Shown here: positions 35,227 to 47,763 of the stretch, piece by piece | How positions within the stretch are numbered: the stretch's first letter is position 1 | Layout: every line of letters starts with the position of its first letter | DNA from: Lactarius indigo | Lineage: Eukaryota > Basidiomycota > Agaricomycetes > Russulales > Russulaceae | Reading direction: 5' to 3' | NCBI GenBank assembly: GCA_025766275.1 | Contig: JAFKAC010000001.1 | Location: 2,170,001 to 2,234,000, forward strand | DNA: 64,000 bases | Notes under the pieces: generated by a model | Database searches by the model: none | Told to the model about the DNA's origin: nothing | The model's input: the letters and a program-made list of their open reading frames with translations, nothing else | Position numbers and translations under genes: made by a program

Positions 35227-37358
35227 CTAGTCTACGTAAGACAATCGGCCTTTCTCCTCCAGCGATGGTTCCTTGCTCAAGTTTGGTACTGGTCCTTTGA
35301 ACCACTTTCGGGCAGAAACAGCCCACGACAGGGCGGCGTATATGAATACGCCCATGATAATCACGACCGCATAATCTCGATACCCGGAATTGAGTAAAAA
35401 CAGAGGGGGGGTTGAGGGAGGAGACGATAGGGAACTCACTCATATTTTTTGCGTTCGTATGCTGCCCAGGCGGGAATAGTAACAATATGTTGATAAAAGC
35501 TACCCATGCGACAGCAACCGCTCCGATCGGGCTAGACCACCGCCCGAGATGAAATGTCCCTGGAATAAGCTTATCGCGCCCTGATGTGATACGAAGAAAA
35601 ATGGGTGTGGCATAAGACGTATACAGTCCAATCACGGATGCTCTGTGATGGTAGTATTTTGGGTCAGAACGGTGGGTATCAGTGGCGGATGATAAGGCGC
35701 ACCCCGCTAACGAGGTAAGCGCCGTAGCGCTAAACCCAAGAAGGCCACATAGGGATGCACCAAACATGACTAGCCAGACAGCATTTACGGGTGTCTGAGT
35801 GTGGTGGTTGACTTGTTTCCACCATCGCGATCCAGGGAGCGCATTATCTCGGGCGAATGCAAAGACAACGCGAGAGGCGTCCACGCCTTGTGCTGCACCG
35901 GTGACGAACTGCCAGTCCTGAGCTCAACTGTGGTTGAAATGTGATTGAGAGCCTCACCTGTACAACGATAATGCAGCTCCATATCGCAAGAGCTCCCCTC
36001 TTTCCCAGGACATTCAAAAATAGCTGTCCCATAGGCAGCGGCAGGTCCCCCGAGAGGAGGTCTGGTACCGATGCTGTCGCAAACGAAGCGGCGATGTATA
36101 CCAGCCAGCCAAGAAATTGTGTCGCCCCGACGCCAACCATGATGGCGATGGGAGCCGCTCTAGCTGCTCCAGAGACCTCCTCAGAAACGTGCGCAGCCGA
36201 GTCATCTGGTATCAAGAGTCAATCGCATGAGGTCTAGTCTTCAGAGTCGAAAGATGTCTTACACCCAGTTAGCGTCCACATCGGCGAAGTAAAAGCGAGG
36301 AGAAAAGCCCAGCCGTCTTCTCGTGGTCAGATGTGAGAAGAAAGCAAGCAAGGATAGCTCACTGTTGGACCATCCGGTGTTGTTCTCGAACAGGGTGAAA
36401 GCAGTCTTTCGCAGAGACTCTCTGGCCATCAGAGCATACAAGTAAAGCAATAATAGCCGCTATTGTCGTTCCAACTGGGCCACAATGAGTAATAGGGCCT
36501 TTTGCGGATGAAAAACAGTGACGCACCATTGATAACCACGTAGAAGAGGTTCAGCCTCGCCAGGATACGAGTGGCGGCGGAGCAAACAACGCCGTGAGAT
36601 ACCAAGATGGCTAATAAGATCCCGTACGTCGCACCAGAGCTGAGTACGACAGCCCCATCGGAGCCCACGGTGATTGCAGTGGTGATCATTTGTGCACTAG
36701 GTTCGTAATAAATTAGAGGGAGAAAGTGTCGAAGTAGGGGGAAGTGGCCAACCAGGTGTAGTCAATAGAGCAGACCAACGCAACTTGACCGGTCACGTTC
36801 GCCCACCCAGTGATCCAGCTTGCTATTGGGACGTATTTAGGTGGAGCTAACTTGGCAGAAAAGTAGTAAAGCCCAGCGCTCGTCCTTCGCACGGTTCGGC
36901 TATCAACCAACTAATTCGAGAAGACGTCACATACGGCATCGCAGATGTCAGTTCGGCAATAGACGCCGCGACACACAAAACGAACGGGCAAGGGATCAAC
37001 CAGCCCCAAACCATACCGACGTGACCGCCTGGCGAATTAAGGAATGTTACGACGCATTCCTTTCGTTATATAGAAACAAATACCTGCGGCTAGCGGGAAC
37101 GACAGAGTTGAAGACACCGAGGCGATGACACCCATGATGGAAAAGGAAAAGGCGACGGTCTCTATAAGCTGTACTGTATCAACATCTAGTAGCCTCCCGC
37201 AGGATAGTCAGACTCACAGAGAATTCTCGCCTGAACTCGCTCTTGTAACCTAGCTTAGCAAGCAAAATGTCATCTGCGCGGCGGACATTCGACTCAGAGC
37301 CGTTGTGCGCCGAGGCAACATCATTTGAGGCTGAGGGTTTTTCCACATCCGTGACCAT
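35227..37358 (-). CDS. amino-acid/GABA permease (APC superfamily)
   Basis: This is a plasma-membrane or vacuolar transporter of the fungal amino-acid/choline/GABA permease group. The start at 37358 gives a hydrophilic N-terminus (MVTDVEKPSASNDVASAHNG), then LLAKLGYKSEFRREFS. Membrane segments follow: VAFSFSIMGVIASVSSTLSF, GMVWGWLIPCPFVLCVAASI with AELTSAMPTSAGLYYFSAKL (family hallmark), WITGWANVTGQVALVCSIDY, AITVGSDGAVVLSSGATYGI, and YDSAAHVSEEVSGAARAAPI (second hallmark). Further on come ASRVVFAFARDNALPGSRWW, VWLVMFGASLCGLLGFSATA, VIGLYTSYATPIFLRITSGR and GAVAVAWVAFINILLLFPPG. It ends in SLEEKGRLSYVD. Around twelve spans and a dozen introns are present. The substrate cannot be read from sequence. 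Confidence 0.9.
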
Positions 37359-38003
37359 GACAAATAGTAGTGGGAAGAGGTAGGCAGGATGCAGGGGTAA
37401 ACGAGGAAATCATGGGAAACTATATACACAGAAACCCGACGAGCGTCTTTCTTGTACAGGGGTATCGTAGTCAAGAGATAAGGTCCGTGACGAAGAGGAG
37501 AACATGTCCAAGAGCGTCAGAGAGCGCCAAGAGTCGTGTGAGTGAATCCAGACCCAAAATGGTGGACCGGAAGCTGTATCTCGGGAAGAAAGTACTAAGG
37601 AGAGCCACATTTTAGGGTTCGTCTATTAGTGGTGACTTAGCGTGAGTCCATATATCGATTATGAATGCGCCCAGAAGAGATTTCAGAGTGAGCGTGGATA
37701 GGGGAGCGTAGGTGGCTCGGGCTGGTAACGGATCAGAAAATGTAACGGATTAGAAGATAAGCGTGCCAGTGTAGACGGGTCTGCATGGGGATTTTAATTT
37801 TTATTGAATCCATTTGTATTCATGACCGGTCGTGTGCGGGGACAGGCGAAGTAGTATCATGAAAGTAACTCCGAAGTGCACGTGATCTAAACTAGAAGCC
37901 TGGTGATGTCCGTTTATGGAATAACCGGCGCCCGGCACTTAGCCCGGCGCCAACTGTGTGGTGTGTCACGGTGTGGATGGGGATTGCCACGCCAACCACG
38001 TCC
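37359..38003. other. 645-base divergent intergenic region, permease / MGM101
   Basis: No frame with protein-like character is seen. The region has an AT-rich patch near 37780-37820. It is the longest divergent spacer in the window and should hold both promoters. Confidence 0.45.
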
Positions 38004-38997
38004 ATGTTCAGGGCTGCTAGACTGTTATCATTCCGGTCGACTTCCCTCACTCGCACATATGTTGCAGTGGGAGGCAAGTCGCATCCTAGACCCTCTCTTG
38101 CTACAAAGACGCCACCTGCTATTCAAGCTAACGCTGTGCAAACCGACGCGTCAAAGGGGAACCCTGGCATAATAGATGGCTACCCATCCACCACCAGCGA
38201 GATTCAAGCCGATGTTTCTGCCCAAAATAATATCACCAACGACATCCCCGCCGAGAGTGTCCCTTCGTCCGCGCCCCCCCTTCTTGACGCCCCTCCTCCC
38301 GGTGGTGCCACGGACTGGTCACGCAGCTACCACGGCCTGTCAACCCAGCCGTTTCCCCCAGAAGCGACCAACATCCTTCAAGCCGAAATCGAACCTTTGG
38401 ACATTGAAGTCAAACCTGGTTCGTCGCTTTGAAAGTTATCCTCGCTGTCGCTTCTGCTGAAAACAGCATCGCTTTTGTAAGACGGCATGATCTATCTCCC
38501 CGAAATCAAGTACCGCAGAATCTTGAACAGGGCCTTCGGTCCTGGTGGTTGGGGTCTTGCTCCTCGTAGCGAAACCAATGTGGGTCCGAAAATAGTCAGC
38601 AGGGAATATGCTCTGGTTTGTCTCGGGCGGTGAGCACTGTTCTACCCCTGAGACATGAAACACGCGAACCTGAATATGACAGCCTTGTTGCCATCGCCCG
38701 CGGTGAGCAGGAATACTTTGATCAATCCGGGATCCCCACTGCTACTGAGGCATGCAAAAGCAACGCCCTAATGCGGTGCTGCAAAGATCTTGGAGTCGCT
38801 AGTGAGCTATGGGATCCTCGATTCATCCGCGAATTCAAAAAGGCGCATTGCGTGGAGGTTTATGCGGAGCATTTGCCCACGAAGAGAAAGTAAGCTCACA
38901 TTGACCCCTTCCGTTTCCCTCTTCTAACCTCCTGACAAGACGCAAACTTTGGCGTCGCAAGGACCAACCCAAGTTTGAGTATCCTTATAAGGAGTAG
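38004..38997 (+). CDS. MGM101: mitochondrial genome maintenance protein Mgm101
   Basis: Mgm101 is a Rad52-related single-strand annealing protein of mitochondrial nucleoids, needed for mtDNA recombination and repair. The Met at 38004 begins [20 protein letters not shown], a basic presequence for mitochondrial import. A Pro/Ser/Asn-rich linker follows. The conserved core starts at [20 protein letters not shown] and continues [13 protein letters not shown] sequence, then [40 protein letters not shown] and YALVCLGR. A short intron with a GTGAGC donor joins this to [20 protein letters not shown], then [20 protein letters not shown]. It ends [18 protein letters not shown] at 38997. Length and the invariant CC pair match the family. 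Confidence 0.95.
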
Positions 38998-39198
38998 ATG
39001 TACGGCATATCGTCTCTCTTCCTCATACTCCTACACACCTTACACCCCTACAAATATTCATACTTAACGCTGTTAGGACAATGTCCCGCATTAGGTTAGC
39101 CAGTTAAATATTCGATTGGATTATCAGGTACAAGACAACTCGTAACGTTGTGAATTATAGCTGGTATTAAGCGCGTGGCCCCAAGCGTGATGTTCACT

Positions 39199-40356
39199 TC
39201 ACTTGCCATTTTTCCCCCTTTTTCCCTTTCCTTTCGTCGGCGTGGCGCTAGTGGAAGGAGGTGCAACACTGGTGCTTGTACCAGATACTGTTGGTCCAGT
39301 AGTCATGGTCACAACAGCGGGCTTGGCCTTCGGGGCTGGTGGCTTCCCTCCACGATGCACGAAATTCATGACGAAGCTACCAACAAGGCCAGTCAGGATG
39401 TAGAGTGCCCATCGAGGAACAACACGGATTATGTTGTAGTACTTGGTCATGATGATGGCTTGCCATTCCATCACGGATTCTCTGCAGATGACGCTGCGTC
39501 ACAAGCCCCGTATGTACAACCAAGATGAGGAGACACACCTGCTGCCACCAGGAGCGAAACTGGTTTGCCATGGGGGTGTATGTTCCCACATTCCTGACTT
39601 GAGGAATTCCCGCAAAAATTCGGACTTTAGTCGAATCTGGGTGGAGCGCCAGAATCGGAGGGTTTGTCCTCTGTCGGATATGGCGAGTAGCATAGGTGCA
39701 CTGCACGACAGTCAGCGTTTGGGGGAATAAGCAGGATGACGACGCACTTCCAGACGGCCCATTTAGTGGTGATATATGTGACATTCATATAGTCGACGCG
39801 CCCCCAACGAACATGGGGCAGGTCGTTTTCAATTAGAGTGGTATTGTAGGCTTCATCAAATTGCTTGTCTGCAAACAAGGATATGCCAGAGCCTTGAGCG
39901 GATGAGGCCGTACTAGGGAACGACGACCGGTAAGCCAACAACCCCAACAAAACACCGAGAGACCCACACGATGAGAAGCCATACGCGGCTCTTCTCCTCT
40001 TCCTCGGTGAGAACTTCGTTCACGATAAGGTCGTTGTAATTGTCGTCAGTGATAAGGGGGACACGCCCGTCCCATATTTCGGAGTTGTTTTTGGCAGCCT
40101 CCAGGCGTTCGGTAATATTGATACCGAAGCGGTTGAAGAGTTGGGCAGCGGGGCCAGTAGAAAGTAAATATGACAAACTGAAGCGGGACTCGCCCTCGCG
40201 TGGTGGAGGTAAGGATGTGGTTTTTGGGTCGAATGACGGGGCATCTGGAGTAACAGTGGGTACCGCCTGCCCGGGGGCCCAACCAGCAGAAAAATACTGA
40301 GCGCCTGAAGGTACCACGAGTGTGAGGGCGGCGAAAGCGAGCGTTATCAGTCTCAT
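39199..40356 (-). CDS. thioredoxin-fold ER membrane protein lacking CxxC
   Basis: The protein starts with a signal peptide (MRLITLAFAALTLVVPSGAQ). A linker and an acidic stretch (VLTEEEEKSRVWLLIV) lead into a thioredoxin-like domain across three exons: TASSAQGSGISLFADKQFDE, NDLPHVRWGRVDYMNVTYIT, TKWAVWNAPMLLAISDRGQT and LRFWRSTQIRLKSEFLREFL. After a short exon (MEWQAIIMTKYYNIIRVVPR) comes one membrane span (WALYILTGLVGSFVMNFVHR). A Pro/Lys/Thr-rich tail ends KGKGKRGKNGK. Where active thioredoxins carry WCxxC this one reads WNAPM, so it is probably a non-catalytic chaperone or adaptor. A basic C-terminal tail fits ER retention. It resembles fungal thioredoxin-related transmembrane proteins, with no characterised orthologue that I can name. 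It is divergent from KEX1 with 210 bases between starts. Confidence 0.8.
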
Positions 40357-40566
40357 GATGGTGGATGGTCGTGTGTGGTGCTCCCTTTGCTAATTTCTTG
40401 ATTGATCGATGCTGTTTGTTGTTGAGATGTCGCTGCGCGTACAAGAATAGCGCAGCATCAAATATATGATTGACCCGACGCTTTGCTGCGACCACAACTC
40501 AATCCCACAAAAACCTGAAAAGTCCATGCAACCTTTTCCCTTTTCTCTGGACAATCAATAAATGAA
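40357..40566. promoter_or_regulatory. divergent promoter region, thioredoxin-fold protein / KEX1
   Basis: The 210 bases between opposed start codons serve two secretory-pathway genes, so shared control is plausible. No specific element was recognised. Confidence 0.4.
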
Positions 40567-43035
40567 ATGCTCTTCCTACGCTGGCGAACGGCGCTCGGCT
40601 TTGTCCTACCCTCCCTTGTCATTCCCTTTGCTTCGACCGCTCCCACAGATGGTACGCATCCCCCTCTTTTCTTCTGCTCTTCGCAAGTAGGTTTGACACG
40701 CGCCTTCCACCAATCTAGTCCCCTCTGCGGCATCCTTCTATGTCCCTCATTTACCCAACCTTGATCAAGACCCACTTCACCCGCTCCATATCTACGCCGG
40801 CCACCTAAATGCCGATCCCAATGCAGCGAAGTTACCAAGTACCACGGTCACTGCACATATCTATTTTGTGCTTGTCAAAGCTCGCCGTATCGCAGACAGG
40901 GAACGCATTATATTTTGGTTCAATGTGAGCGTCACTTTTGGTTGCTAGACGCCGGTAGCCTCCAACGCGTTTCGTGCAGGGAGGCCCTGGATGTTCGTCC
41001 TTCGATGGCCTCATGATGGAGATTGGCCCTTGGCGTGTAGACGGAAACGGGGGTTTCAAAACGATGGAAGGTGGCTGGGAAGAATACACCACGATGGTTT
41101 ATAGTGAGCACTATCATTTTCGTTGGTCTACCGCATCTTTTACCCTTGCTTGTAGTCGATCAGCCAGCCGGTACTGGCTTTTCGTATACTAGTACAGACA
41201 GTTACGCCCATGATTTAAACGAGGTTTGTTCAGTTTCACCGTGCTCTCCGCCCTCTCCCTCTAACACCCCTCTAGGCCTCTGATCAATTCATGCAATTCC
41301 TGCGTAATTTCTATTCTGTATTTCCGGAATACAGAACAATGGATGTGCGTTTGCTTCACTTGCTCACTCTAGTATCATCATTCATCGGCACCGAGCGTAG
41401 ACATATATAGCCGGCGAGAGTTTCGCTGGCCAATACATACCCTATTTCTGTGAGTCTCGGTCTTCCTGACACACAAAGGACGTTCCTGAGGATATGTAGC
41501 GGAAGCGGTCTTAAACTTCCGACCTTGGCGTTCCTCTTCGTGGATCAGCGATCGGGAATGGCTGGATTGATGCGCGACGGCAATACCCCGCATATCTCGA
41601 CTATGCTGTGAAACATGGTTTAGTGGAACTAGGCTCTGCGGTGAGTCCACGGGCACGGGAGAAGATTCAGCTCGGTCTTACTTGCATCTCTTTCAGCAAT
41701 ATGACAGAGGGAAAAAGGCCACTGATGAATGTGTGGCTCATTTGAGTGAGATGAAAGGTGAACCAGTAAATGTCGAGTCGTGCGAGGGAGTTATGCAAAA
41801 GGTCGTCAACGAACCTGGTGGTGCTGAGTACGTCCACCTTCCTATAATCAGCTTGGCTCTTTTTCACACCTCACAAGCGAGAAGGCAGGCTTATGTCTCA
41901 ACATTTATGATGTTCGCCTAAAAGATCAAAGCCCGGCATGTGGGATGAATTGGCCGACCGATCTTAAAAACATCACGACATATCTCCGAGTATGCCAGTT
42001 TTCTCTCCACCGGGCTTTCGGCCGCTCACTCATGCACATAGCGGCCCGATGTCGTGTCTGCACTTCATGCCGAAGCAAAATCGGAAGCTTGGGTCGAATG
42101 CCAACAGCGGATCCATCGTGAACTGAATGTGAAGAATTCCGAATCCTCAGTGACGGTGTTGCCGCGCATATTGGAAAAAATCCCTATCCTGCTATTCGCC
42201 GGAGATCAAGACCTAATCTGTAATTACGTGGGGCAGGAAAGCATCATCCAAGCGTTGACCTGGAATGGAGGCACGGGGCTTGGAGTATGCAGTCTTCTTC
42301 CATTGCGGTCACCGGGACTGACTGTCTCTTCAGAAAGTAGAAACTCAGACTTGGTCCGTCGCCGGCACGCCCGCTGGTACGTGGGTTTCCTCGCGAAATC
42401 TGACATATGTGAAGGTAGTACCCCCTTGTATCCGTAGCTGTACGGCATTAAATTGACCATTCATCACAGATTTTTAACGCATCTCACATGGCTGGATATG
42501 ACCAGCCACACGCGACCCACGACATGATGCTACGGTTTATGGGCATGAACTTCTCTGCCATCACCGATGGGACTGCGCGGATCCCGAGCAGCGTGGGTGA
42601 CGACGAAAAACCCTCATTTATTGAGAGCAAGCCCGCCTCGGCTACACCCATACCGTCGACGACAAAAACGCCCGAACAGGACAAGGCAATGTGGGAAGGT
42701 AAGACAAATCCCCCTGACTCTGAGAACCCCCGTCTCACACCCACGTAGCCTATTACAACGCCGGATCAGCTGCAATTGTCCTTGTGTTGATAGTCGCTGG
42801 TCTTGGGACAGTTTTCTGGTGTCGCATACGCAAGCGGCGACTTCAGGGACTACCCGTTTCAAGGAATGAGGAAGAATACATCCCACTGACTCATGACTTG
42901 CCTAACACATCGGACCCACCAGATACGAGTGAATTCCGCGCTCGCAAAGGTAAAGAGCGTGCGCAGGAAACAGGCGCTGAGCCCATTTTTGATGTCGGTG
43001 ATTCAGATGAAGAGGGTGACGGGCACACTCAATAG
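40567..43035 (+). CDS. KEX1: pheromone-processing serine carboxypeptidase Kex1
   Basis: Kex1 is a late-Golgi serine carboxypeptidase that trims C-terminal Lys and Arg from secretory precursors after Kex2 cleavage. The signal peptide is [20 protein letters not shown]. Core blocks are [40 protein letters not shown] and [16 protein letters not shown] (catalytic Ser). Others are [35 protein letters not shown] (catalytic Asp) and [20 protein letters not shown] (catalytic His). A single span ([20 protein letters not shown]) is followed by a basic RKRRL stop and an acidic cytosolic tail ending in [11 protein letters not shown], typical of Kex1. About ten introns are present. One extra C near 41519 separates SEAVLNF from [17 protein letters not shown], so the frame is broken as given. 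Confidence 0.93.
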
Positions 43036-43639
43036 TCCAGAAACACTTTCCATATACCTGTAGAACTCAATATGTTATTGTCGAAGTCGAGTCTATGTCT
43101 ATGGACATAATAATTTCGATTATTTCCTTGTCGACTATAATAGCGATGGCTACGACTAGACTACTGGATTGGTGCAGAGAGCGCTCTAAAGTTGAAGGAC
43201 ATGTTCGCGCTATGGTTTCACTGAACCGTCAAAGCCACATAGTGACGAGATACGGCAAGTTTAGAAATATAGCGCAGCACGACCGCCCAGCATCGAGCCC
43301 TCTGCCTCGACCGCAAATCAACCTTGCGGTGGATATGACGGTGCGAAACAGTCGGCGAGCTGCAAGCCGACGCGCTCGTTCTCGTGAGCACCCCAAAGGG
43401 ACACCTCGCTTCGTCGACCCGAAATGAGCGTCACCAGAAGAAATAAAACCTCTGCGCCGGAGCTGACGTTTCAGAAGGTCGAAACGAACACTTGAGAATT
43501 TTTTCGGGTAGAACCAACCAACCTTATATACATGCTCAGTCTGTCGGGACTTGAAATTTATAATGCCGACACCGACCACCACCACACGCGTCCAATATCT
43601 AAATACCTATCACGATAGCCACGCGACGCGACGACGGTG
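43036..43639. other. 604-base intergenic region, KEX1 / SPC19
   Basis: Two opposed open frames of about 110 codons overlap here (near 43095-43427 on + and 43229-43585 on -). Neither has a recognisable motif. The region is probably the KEX1 3' UTR and the SPC19 promoter. Confidence 0.4.
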
Positions 43640-44506
43640 ATGTCTTATTACTACACACCCAGAAAGTCCCGGTTATCGACACGACCCAGAGCACGAGAAT
43701 CTATTTTTCCCGGAGGTTCTGAATTGCACCGTGAGGGTTCGCAGCCGTCGTTCAGCCTCGATCTCCTCGAAAGCGTCCGCGCCATGGAAGATTGCTGCGA
43801 AGAGGCAAGCAAGGAGATCGGGTCCACCATTATTATCCCTCGCCGTGGACTTACTTACCCTCGCCCTACAGGCACACGAGGCGCAGCAGCTCCTGAGGAA
43901 CGGCACTTTCGATCTTCCGCGAATGGCGCATGTATTGGACAACCAACGGGTATAGGGTCACCGCGCCGAGTTTGACAGTTACCCACTCTTTATTCAGGTG
44001 TTTTTACTCGTAGATGAGAGTACGGTGAAGAAGTACAAGGCCGATCTGAGCGACGAGATTGAGCCTCAGATCACCGAGCTGGTATCACGCGCCGAGAAAG
44101 GCCTGGAGGCACTGCAGAAAAAGCGACTTTTGTTGCAGACAAAGGTTACAGGCGTTCCTCGTGTACCATGGTGCAATCGGTATTAAGCGTTTGGAATCAG
44201 GTCAAGACGGCTCAATCGAAGCCACTAGCTCCTTCAACGTCAGATGGGGTGAACCGTCGTTTGCAATTGCTCGTAAAGCAGCGAGAACGACTAGAAGCGC
44301 AAGCTAGGGAATTGGAAGCAGAAATCCTGGAGATGGCAAGTCTCAAACTGTCTAGGATGTTCGCCCCACTCACCGGCACAAAAGGAAGCAGAACAGAAAC
44401 GGCGGTAGACACTACAAATATCGTCTCTGTATCACTGAGTCCTTTTTCCCATGGTGGCTTGTACGCTTTGACAACGGAACGGGGCAAATCAAAAGCAATG
44501 ACCTGA
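43640..44506 (+). CDS. SPC19: DASH/Dam1 complex subunit Spc19
   Basis: Spc19 is a coiled-coil subunit of the fungal DASH ring that couples kinetochores to microtubule plus ends. The start at 43640 reads MSYYYTPRKSRLSTRPRARE, then SIFPGGSELHREGSQPSFSL and LDLLESVRAMEDCCEEA. An intron leads to HEAQQLLRNGTFDLPRMAHV, LDNQRVFLLVDESTVKKYKA and DLSDEIEPQITELVSRAEKG, the family core. LEALQKKRLLLQTK is spliced to VKTAQSKPLAPSTSDGVNRR, and a heptad-like coiled coil (LVKQRERLEAQARELEAEIL) follows. The last 50 residues are variable. DASH subunits are known only in fungi, which supports the taxonomic reading. Confidence 0.9.
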
Positions 44507-44642
44507 TGCGAGACTCCCAATTCTTTGTTACCTCACTTGTTGAGGCGCTTTTACTTGTTAAATGCAGCGCCTGTGGCGGCCTCGAATGCGTGCGAGAGCG
44601 TTCGTCCTTCAGATGTGATACCAGGGTGATTTACACTCGAGT

Positions 44643-47332
44643 CTATATAACAAGTTCTTCTACTCGATATAAACCCATGCCCATAGATGCTTGCTCATGT
44701 GCGAGCTTTCTCCGTCGTCTCCAGTCTTCGAGCGGTCCCTGTGGTCGTTGTTTTTCAGTGGTCGTTTTTTCTTGAGTCTTAGCAAAAAGCTCCAGCGGTC
44801 CATGGAGTAACTGGAGCTCGTCAATGATCTTAATCTCGGATTGTAGACGCGCAGAAAGCCGCCGAAGAAGCGGGTGGGACTGAGTGTGCTGGAGTAGCGT
44901 CACAAATGTCGCATCGAGGATCGCTCGCAGAAATGCTAAAATCTTTAAGCCGGCCATCAGCAAACACCTTTTTAACGATAGCCTTCAACTAACCTTGTCG
45001 AGAGGGGGAATATCGACCTTCTCAGGACCAGCTACTGTTGCGGTCGTTTTTCCAGAGGACTCGAGACTAGTTTCACGCGAGGAAATCTTTTCTAGCCAAT
45101 CGTCGACTATGGTTAGGATTGAGATGATACTTTCGGCATTATTCAGTTGCTCCTTTATCGCCAGGCGTAGGGCCGCATCGGAGCTAGGATAGGACACACA
45201 AGAAGCCACTATTGAGGAGACCTCTGCGTCGGCAAGCGCGGCATCTACTTGCATGTCATGTCCACCAGAAGGCTGGCCATATCCGTGAATCGAACGAACG
45301 AGCTTGATTACTTCGACTTCTGGTATATCGAGAACGTGCTTAAGGGTTAACGTGACTGTGCGCTGCGACAGCATAAGCGTGGGGGCTAAGTATCATCACC
45401 ACAAACCAATGGCTAAGCGTGACGCACCCAGTCTTTACTTTCTACGAACAGGTCAAGAAGGCTTTGTGATAACATGCCCGCGGACACTAGGCGGTTCTCC
45501 AGAAGATAACGTATTGTCTTAGGAGGATACGACGTCAAGGCAGGTGCTGAAGAAGGTTGAAGAACGGTGTTTAGGATCTCTCGTACAAATTCGTGACCAA
45601 ATATAGGTTCATCCTGACCAACACGAAGTCAATACGTCCAAGGACTGAACATACAAACCAAGACGCACGTCGACACTGGCCGCAGAACCAGACCTGTTTT
45701 CGACCCACTCAAAGAACGCAGAATCAGCTGCCTCAGGATCATTATGTCGAAACGTAGATCTCAATTTATTGAGCAAATCTTGACGATCAGGACTGAACGA
45801 AACGCTTAACGGTTCGCCATTTGGTGGGACGAGCCATTTTGCACTACTTGACGCACGGCCCATAGCGATTGCAATCGTGGATGTTGCAGGCACGGTCGTC
45901 GGGATAACAAAGACAGCGGAGCGCGACTTTGACGACTTGCCTTGAGGTCTCGAGGACAGCGACAACAAAACTTGAGTGTTTGATGCGGGTATAAGTTTCA
46001 AAGAGATGCCGGTTTTTGACCCCGAGAGGTTGGTAGGAATAGGAAAACGATGAGATGCAAGAACGACGGAATATCGCAAGTCCCAAAGCAGAACTACAAG
46101 GTCCTGCGATTGCGCCAAGCCCCCGCAAATAAGAGCGAATGAAGAGCCCAAAGAGAGGGTAGATACAGTCGTTGCATTATGATGCGACGCAGTAGTCCCA
46201 GCACTCTCCCCAATGAATGACAGACCAGAAAGCCTCATGGGGGAAGGAATTGGCAGCAGTTGCAACGACTCCAGAGAAGTCGACTGTAATTCGAACGACC
46301 TCCACTGGCCGTCGCTTTCTGAACCACGGGATATCAACAATACAGCAGGAGGGACCTGGCAATGAGACTCACGGAGACAGGTGATGTAACCCGAAGAACT
46401 ACACGACGCTTCGATAACTGTCTGAAGGTCAACCAGTCAGTCGGCTAGTCTTCACCCAGGTATCTCAAAACTCACTCCGTCGACAGAGGTTTCCGCGTTG
46501 AGAACAGTTGCGATCTCGTCCCCGTAGATGGACAACACGCATACCTGAATCACACCTGTCGAAAAAAAAACGAGGACAAGAGTGGCCATCGGCGCGACCA
46601 GGTGTGAGGGCAAGAACGTTGCAGAGATTTTGGGAAACATGAAAGATGTCAATAAGGTCGATTTGCTATTTGACCTCCATTCTGCTTTCGGCATTTTTAG
46701 GTCGATGTCCATCATGGTCACATCGCCGCCTGGGGAGAGTAAGAGGACGCAATCAGGGAGGCCCTCCGGCGTATATATTCGCGATATTCTATGGGGTGCC
46801 TTAAAGAGTGCTGGATCAGTGAACCCTTGGCCATGTTGAAGCAATGCAAGCGACGCACAGTGATGGATGACTTCTTCTCCTTGGCTCCCCCGTCCCCCTC
46901 GGATGATTCGTCCCACGACCAAATCACTCGGCCATGGTCCTCGGTCCTCACTCCAGAAGACTGTTCAACCGCAGCGTATATCCTCCGGAATCTCGTCCCG
47001 TTCGACGTTATGATACGCGAGACGGAAGGACCCGCAAACGTCGTTGACGGTCCAAGAGCATAAGACCCCGCGACGTGAGAGTCTGATATCTGAGCAAAAT
47101 CTGGAGGTTTCTATGTGTATTTTCCGCGAAATAGAGACGACATTACGTCGAGAACATGCACGCCGTCCCCCTGTACAGTGACTGTAGCAAGACCTTCCCT
47201 TGACTTTGCCTTTGTACCGCTCGCTGGTTCATGAGTCACATATATGCCATGATGCGATGGAGACCCAGACAGTTCCCGCCAAGGAGTATCGTAGCTGGAG
47301 AGTAAAAAGGGTTCACCAATCGCTATGCTCAT
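44643..47332 (-). CDS. nucleolar beta-propeller plus helical protein, Nol11/Utp8-like
   Basis: The start is MSIAIGEPFLLSSYDTPWRE, with GDGVHVLDV and SYALGPSTTFAGPSVSRIIT, which look like blades of a WD-type propeller. More blade-like segments follow: APHRISRIYTPEGLPDCVLL, LSPGGDVTMMDIDL, ISATFLPSHLVAPMATLVLV, DLVVLLWDLRYSVVLASHRF and EPLSVSFSPDRQDLLNKLRS. The C-terminal half is helical: TVTLTLKHVLDIPEVEVIKL, LAIKEQLNNAESIISILTIV, VLAFLRAILDATFVTLLQHT and IIDELQLLHGPLELFAKTQE, with a basic end. This propeller-then-helices layout and the segment wording match Nol11/Utp8-type subunits of the UtpA (t-UTP) complex, which supports rRNA transcription and early processing. The assignment is from layout and remembered motifs only. 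Confidence 0.6.
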
Positions 47333-47763
47333 CTATCAAGCTTAGCTTTGGTCAAATTAGAAAAACTTGGGGTTACGATCTCTTGGGCGTGGAAAGCCCC
47401 GAAATTAACCCGACACCCGGGTTAGGGCTTCGATGCTCACGATCTTAGACTTTCAAACAAACTCGTATACTATCGATAGAACACTCTATTATATCCGATG
47501 CTGTCTTGATATTATCAGATCTTGCACGGAGGATGGGGTATAGTTGGACTAGGGTATGATGGATGCTGCTGGTCTCATTGCTTCCATAAATCGACTTCTG
47601 CAAGGAGCGAAGCTACCCTCGACTGCTTCTTCATCTAGACAAGCTGAAACAGAATCAAGGATGCCATACAGGCAGATAAGCTATCATTTACCTTTGAGAT
47701 CTTGTACATCTTCAGTGTGAAGGCATCGGTAGCTGCGACAGTAGAGCGACGAACCGCATTAAA

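Noticed and set aside
43095..43585. Opposed frames of about 110 codons between KEX1 and SPC19
   Set aside because: Neither shows family features, and both lie where a 3' UTR and a promoter are expected.
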